Source: Moraxella ovis
GTDB taxonomy: Bacteria; Pseudomonadota; Gammaproteobacteria; Pseudomonadales; Moraxellaceae
DNA: 64,000 nt
Assembly: GCF_900453105.1 (NCBI RefSeq)
Contig: NZ_UGPW01000001.1
Coordinates: 248,001-312,000, forward strand
Direction: 5' to 3'
The position numbers and the translations under genes are program-made. Positions 24,108 through 33,256 of this stretch are shown piece after piece; within the stretch, counting starts at the first letter, position 1; each line of letters begins with the position of its first letter. The notes beneath the pieces were generated by a model that worked only from the letters and a program-made list of their open reading frames with translations, searched no databases and was not told the origin of the DNA.

Positions 24108-25295
24108 ATGAGCAATCCAAATGAATTAACCGAATTGGCGATCAAGTTCGCCGCCGCGACCGACCAAGTCAAAGAAGTTGCAGAAGAAATGAAAGGCAAG
24201 ATGGCAAAAGGCGAACAGCTAAGCCAAGCCGCCATCGACAAGGCGGATGAAGCCCTTGTTGTGATGAATGAAATGAAGCTGCGCATTGACGAGCTGGAGC
24301 AAAAAGACGCTCGCCGTCCATCGGGTGATGAAGGTCATCGCACCCTTGGTGAGAAGTTCGTACACTCTGATGAGTACAAAAGCCTAGTTTCCGACCAAGG
24401 CAACGGCAAAAAAGCCAAAATTGAAATCAAAGCCAATATCACGTCAGCCACCACAGACGCTGACGGCTCAGCAGGCGTGCTAATCCCACAACATCGCCTA
24501 GGCGGTATCATTGCCCCACCTAACCGCCGTCTGACGGTGCGCGATCTACTGATGGCAGGTGCAACCGACAGTAATACCATCGTCTATATGCGCGAGACTG
24601 GATTCACCAACTCTGCCGCCCCACAAAATGGCGAAGGTGAGAAACTGGCTCAATCGTCAATCAAATTCGATGAGCAAAGCGTGGGTGTAAAAACACTTGG
24701 GCACTTTGTCAAGCTTTCTAGCCAAGTGCTGGAAGATGCAAGCCAGTTGTCAAGCCACATCAATGGACGACTTGTCTATGGCTTGGCATTGGTGGAAGAG
24801 CAGCAAATCCTCAATGGTGACGGTGCGACCAACAACCTAAAAGGCATTATCCCCCAAGCTAGTTCCTTTGACGACAAGGCGACGATGGCGAAGTACACCA
24901 TCATCGATCAGCTACGTCTTGCCATGTTGCAAGCGGTATTGGCTGAATACCCTGCAAGCGCTCACGTGCTTAACCCGATTGACTGGGCGAAAATTGAACT
25001 TGCCAAAGATGACAGCGCACGCTACATCATCGGTAATCCGCAAGGCACGCTAAGTCCGACATTATGGGGTATTCCTGTGGTGGCAACTCAGTCAATGGAA
25101 GCGGGCAAGTTTTTGACGGGTGCGTTTGACATTGGTGCTCAACTGTTTGACCGCCGCCAAGGGTCGGTAGAGGTTGGCTTTGAGAACGACGACTTCACCC
25201 GTATGCTACTGACAATCCGAGCGACCGAACGCTTGGCGTTGGCGGTGTACCGTCCTGAAGCCTTTATCTATGGTACGCTCGCCGATAAAGTGTAA
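24108..25295 (+). CDS. Major capsid protein (HK97 fold)
   Basis: A 395-residue capsid precursor. Residues 1-85 form the charged coiled-coil delta-domain (VKEVAEEMKGKMAKGEQLSQ). The shell domain follows from about residue 110 (GSAGVLIPQHRLGGIIAPP) with typical segments VKLSSQVLEDASQLSSHI and LNGDGATNNLKGI. It is preceded by a strong AAAGGAG site. A terminator follows. Confidence 0.95.
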   Translation: MSNPNELTELAIKFAAATDQVKEVAEEMKGKMAKGEQLSQAAIDKADEALVVMNEMKLRIDELEQKDARRPSGDEGHRTLGEKFVHSDEYKSLVSDQGNGKKAKIEIKANITSATTDADGSAGVLIPQHRLGGIIAPPNRRLTVRDLLMAGATDSNTIVYMRETGFTNSAAPQNGEGEKLAQSSIKFDEQSVGVKTLGHFVKLSSQVLEDASQLSSHINGRLVYGLALVEEQQILNGDGATNNLKGIIPQASSFDDKATMAKYTIIDQLRLAMLQAVLAEYPASAHVLNPIDWAKIELAKDDSARYIIGNPQGTLSPTLWGIPVVATQSMEAGKFLTGAFDIGAQLFDRRQGSVEVGFENDDFTRMLLTIRATERLALAVYRPEAFIYGTLADKV

Positions 25296-25316
25296 CCAAT
25301 CAATAAGCAACAACAA

Positions 25317-25349
25317 AACCCCAAAAGACGGCAATCTTTTGGGGTTTTC
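25317..25349 (+). terminator. Terminator behind the capsid gene
   Basis: The stem aaccccaaaaga/tcttttggggtt (25317-25328, 25335-25346), 12 bp, is followed by TTT. It may give high capsid expression relative to the genes behind it. Confidence 0.8.
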
Positions 25350-25364
25350 AATAGCACAAGAGAA

Positions 25365-25586
25365 ATGACGATGAAGTATAACGTTTTAGTGCAGCATTTT
25401 GGCGACCGTCAATATTACTCAGGCGAGAGCCGTGAAGTGACCAATGAGCATGATGCCAAGATTCTGATTGATATGGGCTTGATCGAACCAATCGACGGCG
25501 AAAAAGCCAAAGACGCACCAAAGAATAAGGCTAAGCCAAAGCCGCAAAATAAAGCTGAAGGCGACTTGGACAACAAAGATGGATAA
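25365..25586 (+). CDS. Small protein behind the capsid gene
   Basis: A 73-residue protein. The N-terminal 40 residues are ordered (YNVLVQHFGDRQYYSGESRE); the C-terminal 30 residues are rich in Lys, Pro and Asn. It overlaps the connector gene by 8 bases. Similar small proteins with a basic tail occur at this place in HK97-like phages. A role in head completion is possible. Confidence 0.7.
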   Translation: MTMKYNVLVQHFGDRQYYSGESREVTNEHDAKILIDMGLIEPIDGEKAKDAPKNKAKPKPQNKAEGDLDNKDG

Positions 25587-25899
25587 AATCACCCTTGAAC
25601 AAGTTAAACATCAATGTCGCATCGACCAGGATGATTACCTCGATCACGAGCTGTTAGAGGGCTACATCGATGCGGCATATAACTATGCGCAGAACTTCAC
25701 AGGTCGAATGCTATTTGAGTTTGTCGTGCCTGATGATGTTGAGAACGGCATGATCATCACGCCAAGCGTTAATCATGCGTGCCTGATGCTCGTTTCTTAC
25801 TGGTATAGCAGCCGTGAGGCGGTGTCAGACGTGAAGACAGCTGAGCTGCCATTGGGCGTGCATCATCTGCTGCAGCCTTATCGAATTATGGGGGTGTAA
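25579..25899 (+). CDS. Head-tail connector (HK97 gp6-like)
   Basis: A 106-residue all-helical protein with the Phage_gp6 pattern (ITLEQVKHQCRIDQDDYLDH ... YIDAAYNYAQNFTGR ... ACLMLVSYWYSSRE). It forms the ring below the portal. Confidence 0.88.
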   Translation: MDKITLEQVKHQCRIDQDDYLDHELLEGYIDAAYNYAQNFTGRMLFEFVVPDDVENGMIITPSVNHACLMLVSYWYSSREAVSDVKTAELPLGVHHLLQPYRIMGV

Positions 25900-25900
25900 G

Positions 25901-26230
25901 ATGCTACAAGCAGGGCGGTTAAGACATCGCGTCAAGCTACACCGCAAGACATCGAGTCGATCACCCACAGGCGCGGTCAAAGTCGCCCAATGGGAACATG
26001 TGCTGACGCTATGGGCTGAATTCACACCCCTATCGGTCAAGGACATTATCGCAGGACAAGCCCAAAACAGCCAAATCACCGCAAGAGCCACCATTCGCCA
26101 TCGCACCGACATTAACGGCACAATGCGAGTGCAATACGCAGGGCGAATGTATGAAATCGTGGGCGAACCTTTGGCGGATAATAATACAGGGCGTGAGTAT
26201 CTGACGCTTATGTTGAGAGGTGTGACATGA
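25901..26230 (+). CDS. Head closure protein (SPP1 gp16/HK97 gp7-like)
   Basis: A 109-residue beta-rich protein that starts MLQAGRLRHRVKLHRKTSSR and contains a typical WAEFTPLS and GQAQNSQITARATIRHR. It closes the head and prevents DNA leakage. It starts 1 base after the connector gene and overlaps the next gene by 4. Confidence 0.88.
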   Translation: MLQAGRLRHRVKLHRKTSSRSPTGAVKVAQWEHVLTLWAEFTPLSVKDIIAGQAQNSQITARATIRHRTDINGTMRVQYAGRMYEIVGEPLADNNTGREYLTLMLRGVT

Positions 26231-26769
26231 AAGCCACAGTAAAAGTTGAAGGATTAAAAGAGCTGGATCAAGCCTTAGGTGAGTTGGATCGTGATTTGCG
26301 TGGGCGTGCGATGTATCAAGCACTCAATTTCGCCACCAATCCCATTGTCAAAGAAGCCAAAGCTCGTGCTCCTGCCACCGAAGCTGCTTATCGCCGCTAT
26401 ATGTCATCAGGGCAAGGTGAGAAAACCACCGTTTTTACCAAAAACGGTAAAGCTAGAAAGGGCAAATCTAAGCGTGCCAAACGAGGCGAGGGTCGCTATG
26501 TCATGCAGCAAGCTGGGCTATTGCGTAAATCCATCCGTCGGCAACGCCTGACCAAAAACAGCCGTGAGCGTCATCGTGCCGCCGTGGGTATCGGTATCCA
26601 TCTAAAAGGCAAGACGGGCGAAACCGCCTTTTATTGGCACATGGTGGAGCGTGGCACGGTGAATATGCCAGCTGTGCCATTTTTGCGACCTGCTTTTGAC
26701 CACAACAAAGACGAAGCGGTGGCGCGATTTAAAAAGAAATTGGGAGAGCGGATTGATAAATTCAAGTAA
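26227..26769 (+). CDS. HK97 gp10-like tail-completion protein
   Basis: A 180-residue protein with the gp10 pattern: VKVEGLKELDQALGELDRDL, ARAPA near residue 55, and a C-terminal WHMVERGTVNMPAVPFLRPA. A basic insertion (KNGKARKGKSKRAKRGEG) lies in the middle. It acts at the head-tail joint. Confidence 0.9.
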   Translation: MKATVKVEGLKELDQALGELDRDLRGRAMYQALNFATNPIVKEAKARAPATEAAYRRYMSSGQGEKTTVFTKNGKARKGKSKRAKRGEGRYVMQQAGLLRKSIRRQRLTKNSRERHRAAVGIGIHLKGKTGETAFYWHMVERGTVNMPAVPFLRPAFDHNKDEAVARFKKKLGERIDKFK

Positions 26770-26792
26770 GTTTTTTTTAAAAGGTTGAGCCA

Positions 26793-27161
26793 ATGAACGC
26801 AAGCACCCTGATCTACACCGCCTTATCACCGCTGGTCGCTGGGCGAGTCTATCCGCATCTGATCCCAGAGGCGGCAGACGACACACCGCCTTATATCATC
26901 TACCAAATCATCTCCACGCTGCCCATCACCACGCTGGACGGCATCACGCATCATGAGCGGGTGCGTGTGCAGATAGACGCTTATCATGACGATTATGATG
27001 AGCTGCTTGCCTTGTATGGCGAGATTTTAGATAGATTTGATGAGCTGCCCATGAGTGAACATGACGGCACTCATTTTAGTCATGATGATGGTCTGTATCG
27101 TGCCAGCATCGATGTCTTTTTTAACCACCAAACCAAACCCAATCAGCCAAACGAGGAGTAA
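26793..27161 (+). CDS. DUF3168 tail-completion protein
   Basis: A 122-residue protein with the DUF3168/gp17-like pattern: IYTALSPLVAGRVYPHLIPE, then PPYIIYQIIST and RVRVQIDAYHDDYDELLALY. It should cap the tail tube on the head side. Confidence 0.88.
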   Translation: MNASTLIYTALSPLVAGRVYPHLIPEAADDTPPYIIYQIISTLPITTLDGITHHERVRVQIDAYHDDYDELLALYGEILDRFDELPMSEHDGTHFSHDDGLYRASIDVFFNHQTKPNQPNEE

Positions 27162-27164
27162 TAT

Positions 27165-27593
27165 ATGGCTAAAAATGTTGCCAATCTGCTTGACAGTTTT
27201 TACACGCTGTCTGTATCAAACACTGAAGATGATTTCAAAAAAGTCGAGCATCTACAAAAATGCGGTGTCCCCACCGAAGAAAAGGTGATGGATGAAGTGA
27301 CCGCTACCGACGACAAACGCACCGTCAAGGCGGTGGTGGATTTTAAAGAAGAGTCGGAGATTGAGTTTGAGTTTGTCCACGAACCCAACGACGAAGGACA
27401 AAAAATCATCAACGCCGCTTTCGAGTCAGGGGCGGAGCTGACCTTTAAGCTTGAATTTACCAAAGCCACCAGCGAGGGACGCAAGTTTAAAGGCATCATC
27501 TCTAAGCTATCTATTGATAATGAAGACACCAAGAAAAAACTTCGTAAAACAGGCACCATCTCCATCACAGGCGATGTCGGCAAAATCGGCTAA
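27165..27593 (+). CDS. Tail tube protein
   Basis: A 142-residue acidic beta-rich protein located directly between the tail terminator and the assembly chaperones, where the major tail tube protein gene lies in this phage class. It ends with TGTISITGDVGKIG. It forms the stacked hexameric tube. The call depends mainly on position and composition. Confidence 0.8.
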   Translation: MAKNVANLLDSFYTLSVSNTEDDFKKVEHLQKCGVPTEEKVMDEVTATDDKRTVKAVVDFKEESEIEFEFVHEPNDEGQKIINAAFESGAELTFKLEFTKATSEGRKFKGIISKLSIDNEDTKKKLRKTGTISITGDVGKIG

Positions 27594-27628
27594 CTCAAAC
27601 AGTTCATTCAGACAAAAAGGAAAACCCA

Positions 27629-27952
27629 ATGAAAAAATCTACTTTACTTAATAAAATCAAATCTCTAAGCAAACCAACGCAGGTAAGCATTGATGGCATT
27701 GATGAACCGTTGTTTATCCGCCGAATTTCTGTGGCAGAGCAAAGCAAACTTGCCAAATTAGCAGACGACCAAACAGCGGCTGCTGTGGCATTGGTGCTGT
27801 ATGGCGTGTGCGATGAAAAAGGTGAGCGTCTGTTTGAGGATGACGATGCCAAAGACATTGAAGATTTGGACTCAAAAACTGTCGGACACATCGTTGAAGC
27901 CGTCAGTCGAGTCAACTTTGGCACGGTGGAGATGGCAGAAAAAAACTCATAA
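27629..27952 (+). CDS. Tail assembly chaperone, G product
   Basis: A 107-residue protein (SIDGIDEPLFIRRISVAEQS, then acidic helices). It is the short product of a G/GT pair. Near its end the in-frame heptamer A AAA AAC (27940-27946) lets a fraction of ribosomes slip back by one base into the T frame. The G product alone coats the tape measure protein during tail assembly. Confidence 0.9.
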   Translation: MKKSTLLNKIKSLSKPTQVSIDGIDEPLFIRRISVAEQSKLAKLADDQTAAAVALVLYGVCDEKGERLFEDDDAKDIEDLDSKTVGHIVEAVSRVNFGTVEMAEKNS

Positions 27953-27971
27953 CCGACCATGAGCGTCGGTT
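27940..27971 (+). promoter_or_regulatory. Programmed -1 ribosomal frameshift site
   Basis: The slippery heptamer A AAA AAC at 27940-27946 is in the G frame. A 7-bp stem-loop (aaccgac/gtcggtt, 27951-27957 and 27965-27971) starts 4 bases behind it. The -1 frame is open from the slip point into the T region. All elements of lambda/HK97-type G-GT frameshifting are present. Confidence 0.9.
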
Positions 27972-28290
27972 TTTGTTTAAACTTGCCTTAGCACTGGGGC
28001 GGACGGTGGGCGAGCTAGAACACAGCTTATCTTATGAAGAGCTTATCTGCTGGCAAGCCTACGACCGCCTAGACCCCTTCGGCGGCTTTCGGCAAGACAT
28101 TCAGACCGCCCATCTTTTGTATGCCAAAGCTGGCAGCTCTGATTGCACCGTTGCTGACTTTTTGCCCATTGACCCAAATCCCATGACTGATGAGATGCGT
28201 GAAGAGTACGAGCAGTTCAAAAAAGAGCAGGAGCTACAAAGGCACAGCGAAGCCTTAATGCGTATGTTTGATCGGCTTGAAAAGGCGTAA
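27946..28290 (+). CDS. Tail assembly chaperone, T extension (made as GT fusion)
   Basis: The frame enters by a -1 shift at 27946 and continues LITDHERRFLFKLALALGRT to 28290, adding 114 residues to 106 residues of G (fusion of about 220). The T part has the usual FGGFRQDIQTAHLLY-like helix for tail tube contact. There is no good independent start: TTG at 27973 has no ribosome site. Confidence 0.88.
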   Translation, partial: LITDHERRFLFKLALALGRTVGELEHSLSYEELICWQAYDRLDPFGGFRQDIQTAHLLYAKAGSSDCTVADFLPIDPNPMTDEMREEYEQFKKEQELQRHSEALMRMFDRLEKA

Positions 28291-28334
28291 GGATTAGGGT
28301 ATGATGAGATGAGCGTTTGTGATGTGGAGTTCCC

Positions 28335-28736
28335 ATGCGGTTACAATTCGTTACCTCTGATGATTTTGATAAAAAAAGCCCTTTATATTATATGCTGGGT
28401 GGTTTTTCCTTAAAGTGTATTCACACTGGCAAAAATATCGTACTGCGTCAAGAAAACCTTGCTCATGTCAATGAAATCATCACTCAAGATGGCGATTATC
28501 AACCATCAATGATAGATGGTGCGTTACTTGGTGGTGCACTGGCAATCGCTACCGAGAGTATGTTTGCTGGTATGGCAGGTGCTGTGGTTGGCTCATTATT
28601 GGGTGTCAACAAAATGCACTTATTGCAGCTTATTTTTGATGATGGACGCAGTTTAATTGTTAAAGCCAGCAGTAAAGATACCCAAAAAATCAAGCATCAC
28701 GCCAAAAGCACAGACTACCTAACTTTGGGTGGATAA
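28335..28736 (+). CDS. Glycine-rich membrane-associated protein of unknown function
   Basis: A 133-residue protein with a central hydrophobic Gly/Ala-rich segment (residues about 62-90, GALLGGALAIATESMFAGMA), which may insert into a membrane. The ribosome site GGAG lies 6 nt before ATG. It sits between the chaperone and tape measure genes, where lambda has none, so it may be a moron. Confidence 0.7.
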   Translation: MRLQFVTSDDFDKKSPLYYMLGGFSLKCIHTGKNIVLRQENLAHVNEIITQDGDYQPSMIDGALLGGALAIATESMFAGMAGAVVGSLLGVNKMHLLQLIFDDGRSLIVKASSKDTQKIKHHAKSTDYLTLGG

Positions 28737-28755
28737 TGCCGATAAAATCAACGCA

Positions 28756-28780
28756 AAGCACTCGTCATGAGTGCTTTTTT
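28756..28780 (+). terminator. Terminator in front of the tape measure gene
   Basis: The stem agcact/agtgct (28757-28762, 28770-28775) is followed by T6, just before the Shine-Dalgarno of the tape measure gene. Confidence 0.7.
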
Positions 28781-28793
28781 ATTGGAGAAATTC

Positions 28794-31700
28794 ATGTCAT
28801 TGGGCATCGAGATTCATGTGGCGGCAAACACCGCTCAATTTACCAGAAATATCAGCAAAGTCGGCAAGCAATCAAGGCAAGCCGCCCAGCAGATGCAATC
28901 TTCCATCACTCATGCCACAAGCCAGGCATCTAAAGGCATGAATAACTTAACACAGCACACCCAAAAAGCCACTTTGGGACTTGATAGGCTGTCTAAGATG
29001 GGTGGTATTATTGCCAAAGGAATTGCAGCTGCTACAGGTGTATTTGCTTCTGTTAGTAGCATGGTGTCTGTACGCCGTGAGTTTGATGTTTTAAATGCAA
29101 GCCTGATCACCGCCACAGGTTCGGCACAATCAGCGTCCGAGCAAATGGACAAGCTTAAAGACTTTGCCCAGACCACACCATATGACTTGGCACAAGCGGT
29201 CGATGGGTTTGCCAAGCTTAAAAACTTAGGTCTTGACCCATCGATTGACAGCCTAAACAGCTTTGGCAATACAGCGTCTGCAATGGGCAAAGACTTAAGC
29301 CAAATGATTGAGGCGGTCGCTGATGCCACAACTTTTGAATTTGAACGCCTAAAAGAGTTTGGCATCAAGGCAAGCCAGCAAAAAGACAAGGTTGCTTTTA
29401 CCTTTCAAGGCATCACCACAACCGTGGGTAAAAACGCCAAAGACATTCAAAAATACCTGCTTGACATCGGCAATGTCAACTTTGCTGGGGCGATGGCAGA
29501 GCGAATGAATACCCTAGATGGGGCGATTGCCAATCTTGAAGGCAGCTACAAAAACCTGCTGCTTGCCATCGGCGATGCCAAAATCATCGGTGACACCAGT
29601 TTTATGGATTTACTCAAACAGGCTGCGTTTGGCTTATCCACTGCCTTAGACTGGGTCAGCAAACATATCCAAGTGGTCATGGCATCAGCACTTGTGGCGG
29701 TGCTGGCGTTTTCTCGTGGAGCGATTGCCAGCGTTGTGCGTCTTGGCGTCTCATGGGCATCAAACAACGCTGGCATCATCGCAAGCAATGTGGCTGCCTC
29801 CACCAGCACCCAGCGACTTGGTGATGCTTTAATGTCTGTATTATCAGGCACAACATCCACACAAATTCGCATACATCATCTGACCGTCGCCATCAAAGCA
29901 AAAACAGCGGCAAGTTTAGAATTTATTCGCCAAACACCCGCACACATTGCCGCGCTAAAAGCATCAGGCACACAAGCACTTGCCACCGCTCGCAATTTTA
30001 GCGTGATGACTGCCACCAAAAAAGCAGGCATTGCATCAGTAACCCTGCTGGGTCGAGGTGTAATGGGTGTTGGCACCGCCTTAACCTCACTAGGTCGCAT
30101 CCTCCTAAGACATCCTTTGATGGTGATTGCTGGCGTCATCACTGCCATCATCGTGCGTACGATGGGACTACAAAAGGCGATGGATAGCCTGTCTGAGGCG
30201 ACGGCGGTACTGGGCGAATTGCTTGGGCAAATGGTGGATGCTGGCATTCGCGGCTTTAAATGGCTTGGCGATGTTACGCTGGATTTTTTTAGCCGTTTTA
30301 GATCAGATGGCAAACAGTCCACCAATCAGGTCTTGGGCTTTTTTGGTGGGCTGTTTAAAGGCACTCGTGGTGGCTTTGTGGGGGTCTTGCAAGTCATCGC
30401 TCGGGTGTTTGATTTGGCATCAGCGACCATCAAGACTTTTTGTCAATATGCCTTTAAAAACATCAAATCACTAGGCACGGCCATCAGTAATGTCTTCAAA
30501 GGCATTGGCAACTTTGCCACCTCGGTCTTTGAAGGCTTAGTCAACCACATCAGCAAAAAAATCAACTTTCTCATCGATGGCATGAATGCGGTGTCTGATT
30601 TTTTTGGTGGTGGGCAAATCAAGCGATTAGATTCGGTGTCCTTTGGGCGATTGAGCTATGGCAGCATAGACTTTGGCGTGGCTGGATTTTTTGATGCAGT
30701 CAAATCAAACAATAACCAGTATCTTGAAGGCAAATTACTTGCCGCCCACGACAAAATAACAGATGCCGCCAACCAATCCAAAGACGCTCACGATGATTTG
30801 GCTGGTTCACTGGATGCCACCAGCAAGGCGAGCGAAAACGCTGCCGATAAAGCCAAGAAAAACGAAAACGCCCAAAAGTCTTTGACCGATGCCATCAAAG
30901 AACAACACCTATCATGGCAAAAGCTACGCCATGAGATGGCACACCCCTTAAACCTTGAAATCGACAAGGTGAACTGGGAGATTGACCATGGCAAGTTTAA
31001 GGGCATTGATAAGGCACTAAAAAAACAGCTGCAAGATGCCGCACGAGCGATGGACATTGACATCATTCATGATGAACTGGACAAGCTGGTACAGCAGACC
31101 GCCATAGAAGGCATGAATCTTGGGCGTGAAGGCAAGACCGCTGAACTGTTAGGACACCTTGACAATTCACGCCATAAGTTCTCCTTACTCAAAGATGAGG
31201 TGATCGAGTTTAACGAACAAGGCGAACGCATCATCAAGACCACAGGCAAGCTGGGCTTTGCCATATCGCAGATGGCGTTGGCAGATTGGATGGCGTATGC
31301 TTATGCGTCCAATCAGAGCATCGGTGAGCTTGACAAGCAAATCGAGCTGGTCAAGGCTAAGGGGGATTTTAGTAAAGAGCTGCTTGCGTTTGAGCATGAA
31401 TACCAAGCCACCTTGGATAAATATGCCCACTTAGCAGAGCTTGATGATACCGAAGCATACACACTCATCAAAAATCAAGCCGAACAGCTCAAGCTACGCC
31501 AAACGATGCTTGCCACACAGACCGCTTATCAAGACATACTTGATGGCTTGCAAGATGAAGAGAGCAAAAAACTTGAAACCTTGCAAAACCAGCTTGATGT
31601 CATCGCCAAGCAGCACAAGCTCATGCAAGACATGCCACAGATAAGTAGTGCCATCGACCCGCTCGATGCCAGCTTTGGCGTACTCAAACAAGCCCTTGAT

Positions 31701-32444
31701 TTGCCAAGCGTACCGATGAATGCTATGGAGCAACTAGAATCAGAGCATCAAAGCAGGCTTGATATGATTAAGGGTTTTTTGGATCAGCAAAAACAGCTGT
31801 ACAAAGACAACGAAGAAGCCTTGACACGCATCACCGAGCAAGGCGAACAGGCACGAGCGGCGGCAAAACAGCACTACGAGGAGGCCAAAAACAAGCTCAT
31901 ACTGACAGAGTCTGAAAGTCTGTTTGGCTCACTTACCAGCATCGCCAAAGACGGACTGGGCAAGCAGTCGAAAGTCTACCGTGCGATGTTCGCCATGCAG
32001 CAGGGCTTTGCCATTGCCCAAGCAGGCATTGCCATGCAACAAGCCATCTCACAAGGCTTAGCCAAGGGCTTCCCTGCAGGCTTACCTGACATGGCAATGG
32101 CGGTGTCGCATGGGGCGAAAATCATCAGTGCCATCAAGTCGGTGGTCATGCCAGTCGGTCAAGCCCACGACGGCATCATGTCCGTCCCCAAAAGCGGCAC
32201 TTGGAACTTAGAAAAAGGCGAGCGAGTACTGCCACGGCACACCGCCAAAGCCTTAGATGACAAATTAAACAGCATGGGCAATGGTGGTCAAGTGGTCAAT
32301 ATCTCTGTAACGGTCAATAGCGATGGTGGCGATGTGCAAAGCTCGCACGAGATGGGCAAAAGTCTGGGCAATGCGATTAAATTAGCCGTCCAGTCCGAAC
32401 TACAAAAAGAACGCCGTCAAGGGGGACTACTCTATGGCAGATAA
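28794..32444 (+). CDS. Tail tape measure protein
   Basis: A 1216-residue protein that sets tail length. The N-terminal third holds the conserved tape measure core (FDVLNASLITATGSAQSASE, FAQTTPYDLAQAVDGFAKL). The middle has hydrophobic segments (about residues 280-470), and the rest has long coiled coils. The C-terminal part ends with a lambda H-like SLTSIAKDGLGKQSKVYRAM and GQAHDGIMSVPKSGTW. The ATG at 28794 is chosen because GGAG lies 7 nt upstream. It overlaps the M gene by 11 bases. Confidence 0.95.
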   Translation: MSLGIEIHVAANTAQFTRNISKVGKQSRQAAQQMQSSITHATSQASKGMNNLTQHTQKATLGLDRLSKMGGIIAKGIAAATGVFASVSSMVSVRREFDVLNASLITATGSAQSASEQMDKLKDFAQTTPYDLAQAVDGFAKLKNLGLDPSIDSLNSFGNTASAMGKDLSQMIEAVADATTFEFERLKEFGIKASQQKDKVAFTFQGITTTVGKNAKDIQKYLLDIGNVNFAGAMAERMNTLDGAIANLEGSYKNLLLAIGDAKIIGDTSFMDLLKQAAFGLSTALDWVSKHIQVVMASALVAVLAFSRGAIASVVRLGVSWASNNAGIIASNVAASTSTQRLGDALMSVLSGTTSTQIRIHHLTVAIKAKTAASLEFIRQTPAHIAALKASGTQALATARNFSVMTATKKAGIASVTLLGRGVMGVGTALTSLGRILLRHPLMVIAGVITAIIVRTMGLQKAMDSLSEATAVLGELLGQMVDAGIRGFKWLGDVTLDFFSRFRSDGKQSTNQVLGFFGGLFKGTRGGFVGVLQVIARVFDLASATIKTFCQYAFKNIKSLGTAISNVFKGIGNFATSVFEGLVNHISKKINFLIDGMNAVSDFFGGGQIKRLDSVSFGRLSYGSIDFGVAGFFDAVKSNNNQYLEGKLLAAHDKITDAANQSKDAHDDLAGSLDATSKASENAADKAKKNENAQKSLTDAIKEQHLSWQKLRHEMAHPLNLEIDKVNWEIDHGKFKGIDKALKKQLQDAARAMDIDIIHDELDKLVQQTAIEGMNLGREGKTAELLGHLDNSRHKFSLLKDEVIEFNEQGERIIKTTGKLGFAISQMALADWMAYAYASNQSIGELDKQIELVKAKGDFSKELLAFEHEYQATLDKYAHLAELDDTEAYTLIKNQAEQLKLRQTMLATQTAYQDILDGLQDEESKKLETLQNQLDVIAKQHKLMQDMPQISSAIDPLDASFGVLKQALDLPSVPMNAMEQLESEHQSRLDMIKGFLDQQKQLYKDNEEALTRITEQGEQARAAAKQHYEEAKNKLILTESESLFGSLTSIAKDGLGKQSKVYRAMFAMQQGFAIAQAGIAMQQAISQGLAKGFPAGLPDMAMAVSHGAKIISAIKSVVMPVGQAHDGIMSVPKSGTWNLEKGERVLPRHTAKALDDKLNSMGNGGQVVNISVTVNSDGGDVQSSHEMGKSLGNAIKLAVQSELQKERRQGGLLYGR

Positions 32445-32775
32445 TTTGAAAACCTTCACTTGGAAAATGAACATGGGAGCGTCTGCCAACACTCGCCATG
32501 CGGTCAGTAAGACGCAGTTTGGCGATGGCTATGCCCAGCGTGTGAGTTTTGGTATTAATAACAAACGCACCGATTGGAGTGGTGGCAAAACTGGCGACTG
32601 GGCGACCGTCATCAAGCCCATTATCGCATTTCTTGATGATCATAAGGGCGTAGTGCCGTTTTTGTGGACAGACCCACATGGGCAAACCAACAAGTATGTC
32701 TGCCAAGACTATGAAGTCAGCCAACGCAAAGGCAACTTTTGGCAGATATCTTTGAAATTTGAACAAGTCTTTTAA
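32434..32775 (+). CDS. Minor tail protein M
   Basis: A 113-residue protein of the phage_min_tail family: FTWKMNMGASANTRHAVSKT, FGDGYAQRVSFGIN, and FLWTDPHGQTNKYVCQDYEV. It is a distal tail component between tape measure and L. Confidence 0.93.
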   Translation: MADNLKTFTWKMNMGASANTRHAVSKTQFGDGYAQRVSFGINNKRTDWSGGKTGDWATVIKPIIAFLDDHKGVVPFLWTDPHGQTNKYVCQDYEVSQRKGNFWQISLKFEQVF

Positions 32776-32781
32776 CCACAC

Positions 32782-32806
32782 GCCCCACAAAGGGGCTTTA
32801 TTTTTA
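32782..32806 (+). terminator. Terminator-like hairpin behind M
   Basis: The stem gcccc/ggggc around acaaa (32782-32797) is followed by a T-rich run, before the ribosome site of the next gene. Confidence 0.55.
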
Positions 32807-32815
32807 GGAGCAATC

Positions 32816-33205
32816 ATGAAAACCTTAACCCATCTTGAACTTGACCTATTGAGTCAATTTGTCCATCAAAGACACTATATGTCACATGACCATGCGGATG
32901 CTATCCAATCAATCAGTCTAGACTATTCAGCCGAAGACGGTTATGAGATTAAAACAAATAAATCCAAAGGCAAAAGAACCAGTTTGGTCGAGGCGAACCT
33001 TTTGAGTTGGCTTAGCTCTACCATCAGCTACGCCCAGTCTACGCACAAGATGACCATTGATAAGCTTGTCATTGCTTATGAAGACGAGACTTACAAAATT
33101 GAGCTTGCCACATCGCCACGAACTGATGAGATAGAAGATGACCTTGGCGATGAAGATACAGATGATGGCGAGCCAACCGACGAACTGGCAGGCGAAGAAG
33201 CATAA
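32816..33205 (+). CDS. Acidic protein of unknown function between M and L
   Basis: A 129-residue protein with a very acidic end (residues about 105-129, DDLGDEDTDDGEPTDELAGE). The ATG at 32816 is chosen because AGGAG lies 6 nt upstream. It has its own flanking terminator hairpins on both sides. It lies between M and L, where lambda has no gene, so it may be an extra gene. Confidence 0.7.
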   Translation: MKTLTHLELDLLSQFVHQRHYMSHDHADAIQSISLDYSAEDGYEIKTNKSKGKRTSLVEANLLSWLSSTISYAQSTHKMTIDKLVIAYEDETYKIELATSPRTDEIEDDLGDEDTDDGEPTDELAGEEA

Positions 33206-33216
33206 CACAAGCAAAG

Positions 33217-33243
33217 ACGGAAAAATTTACTTTTCCGTTTTTT
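33217..33243 (+). terminator. Terminator in front of L
   Basis: The stem acggaaaa/ttttccgt (33217-33224, 33231-33238) is followed by T5-6, directly before the L gene leader. Confidence 0.75.
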
Positions 33244-33256
33244 ATTTGGAGGGCTT

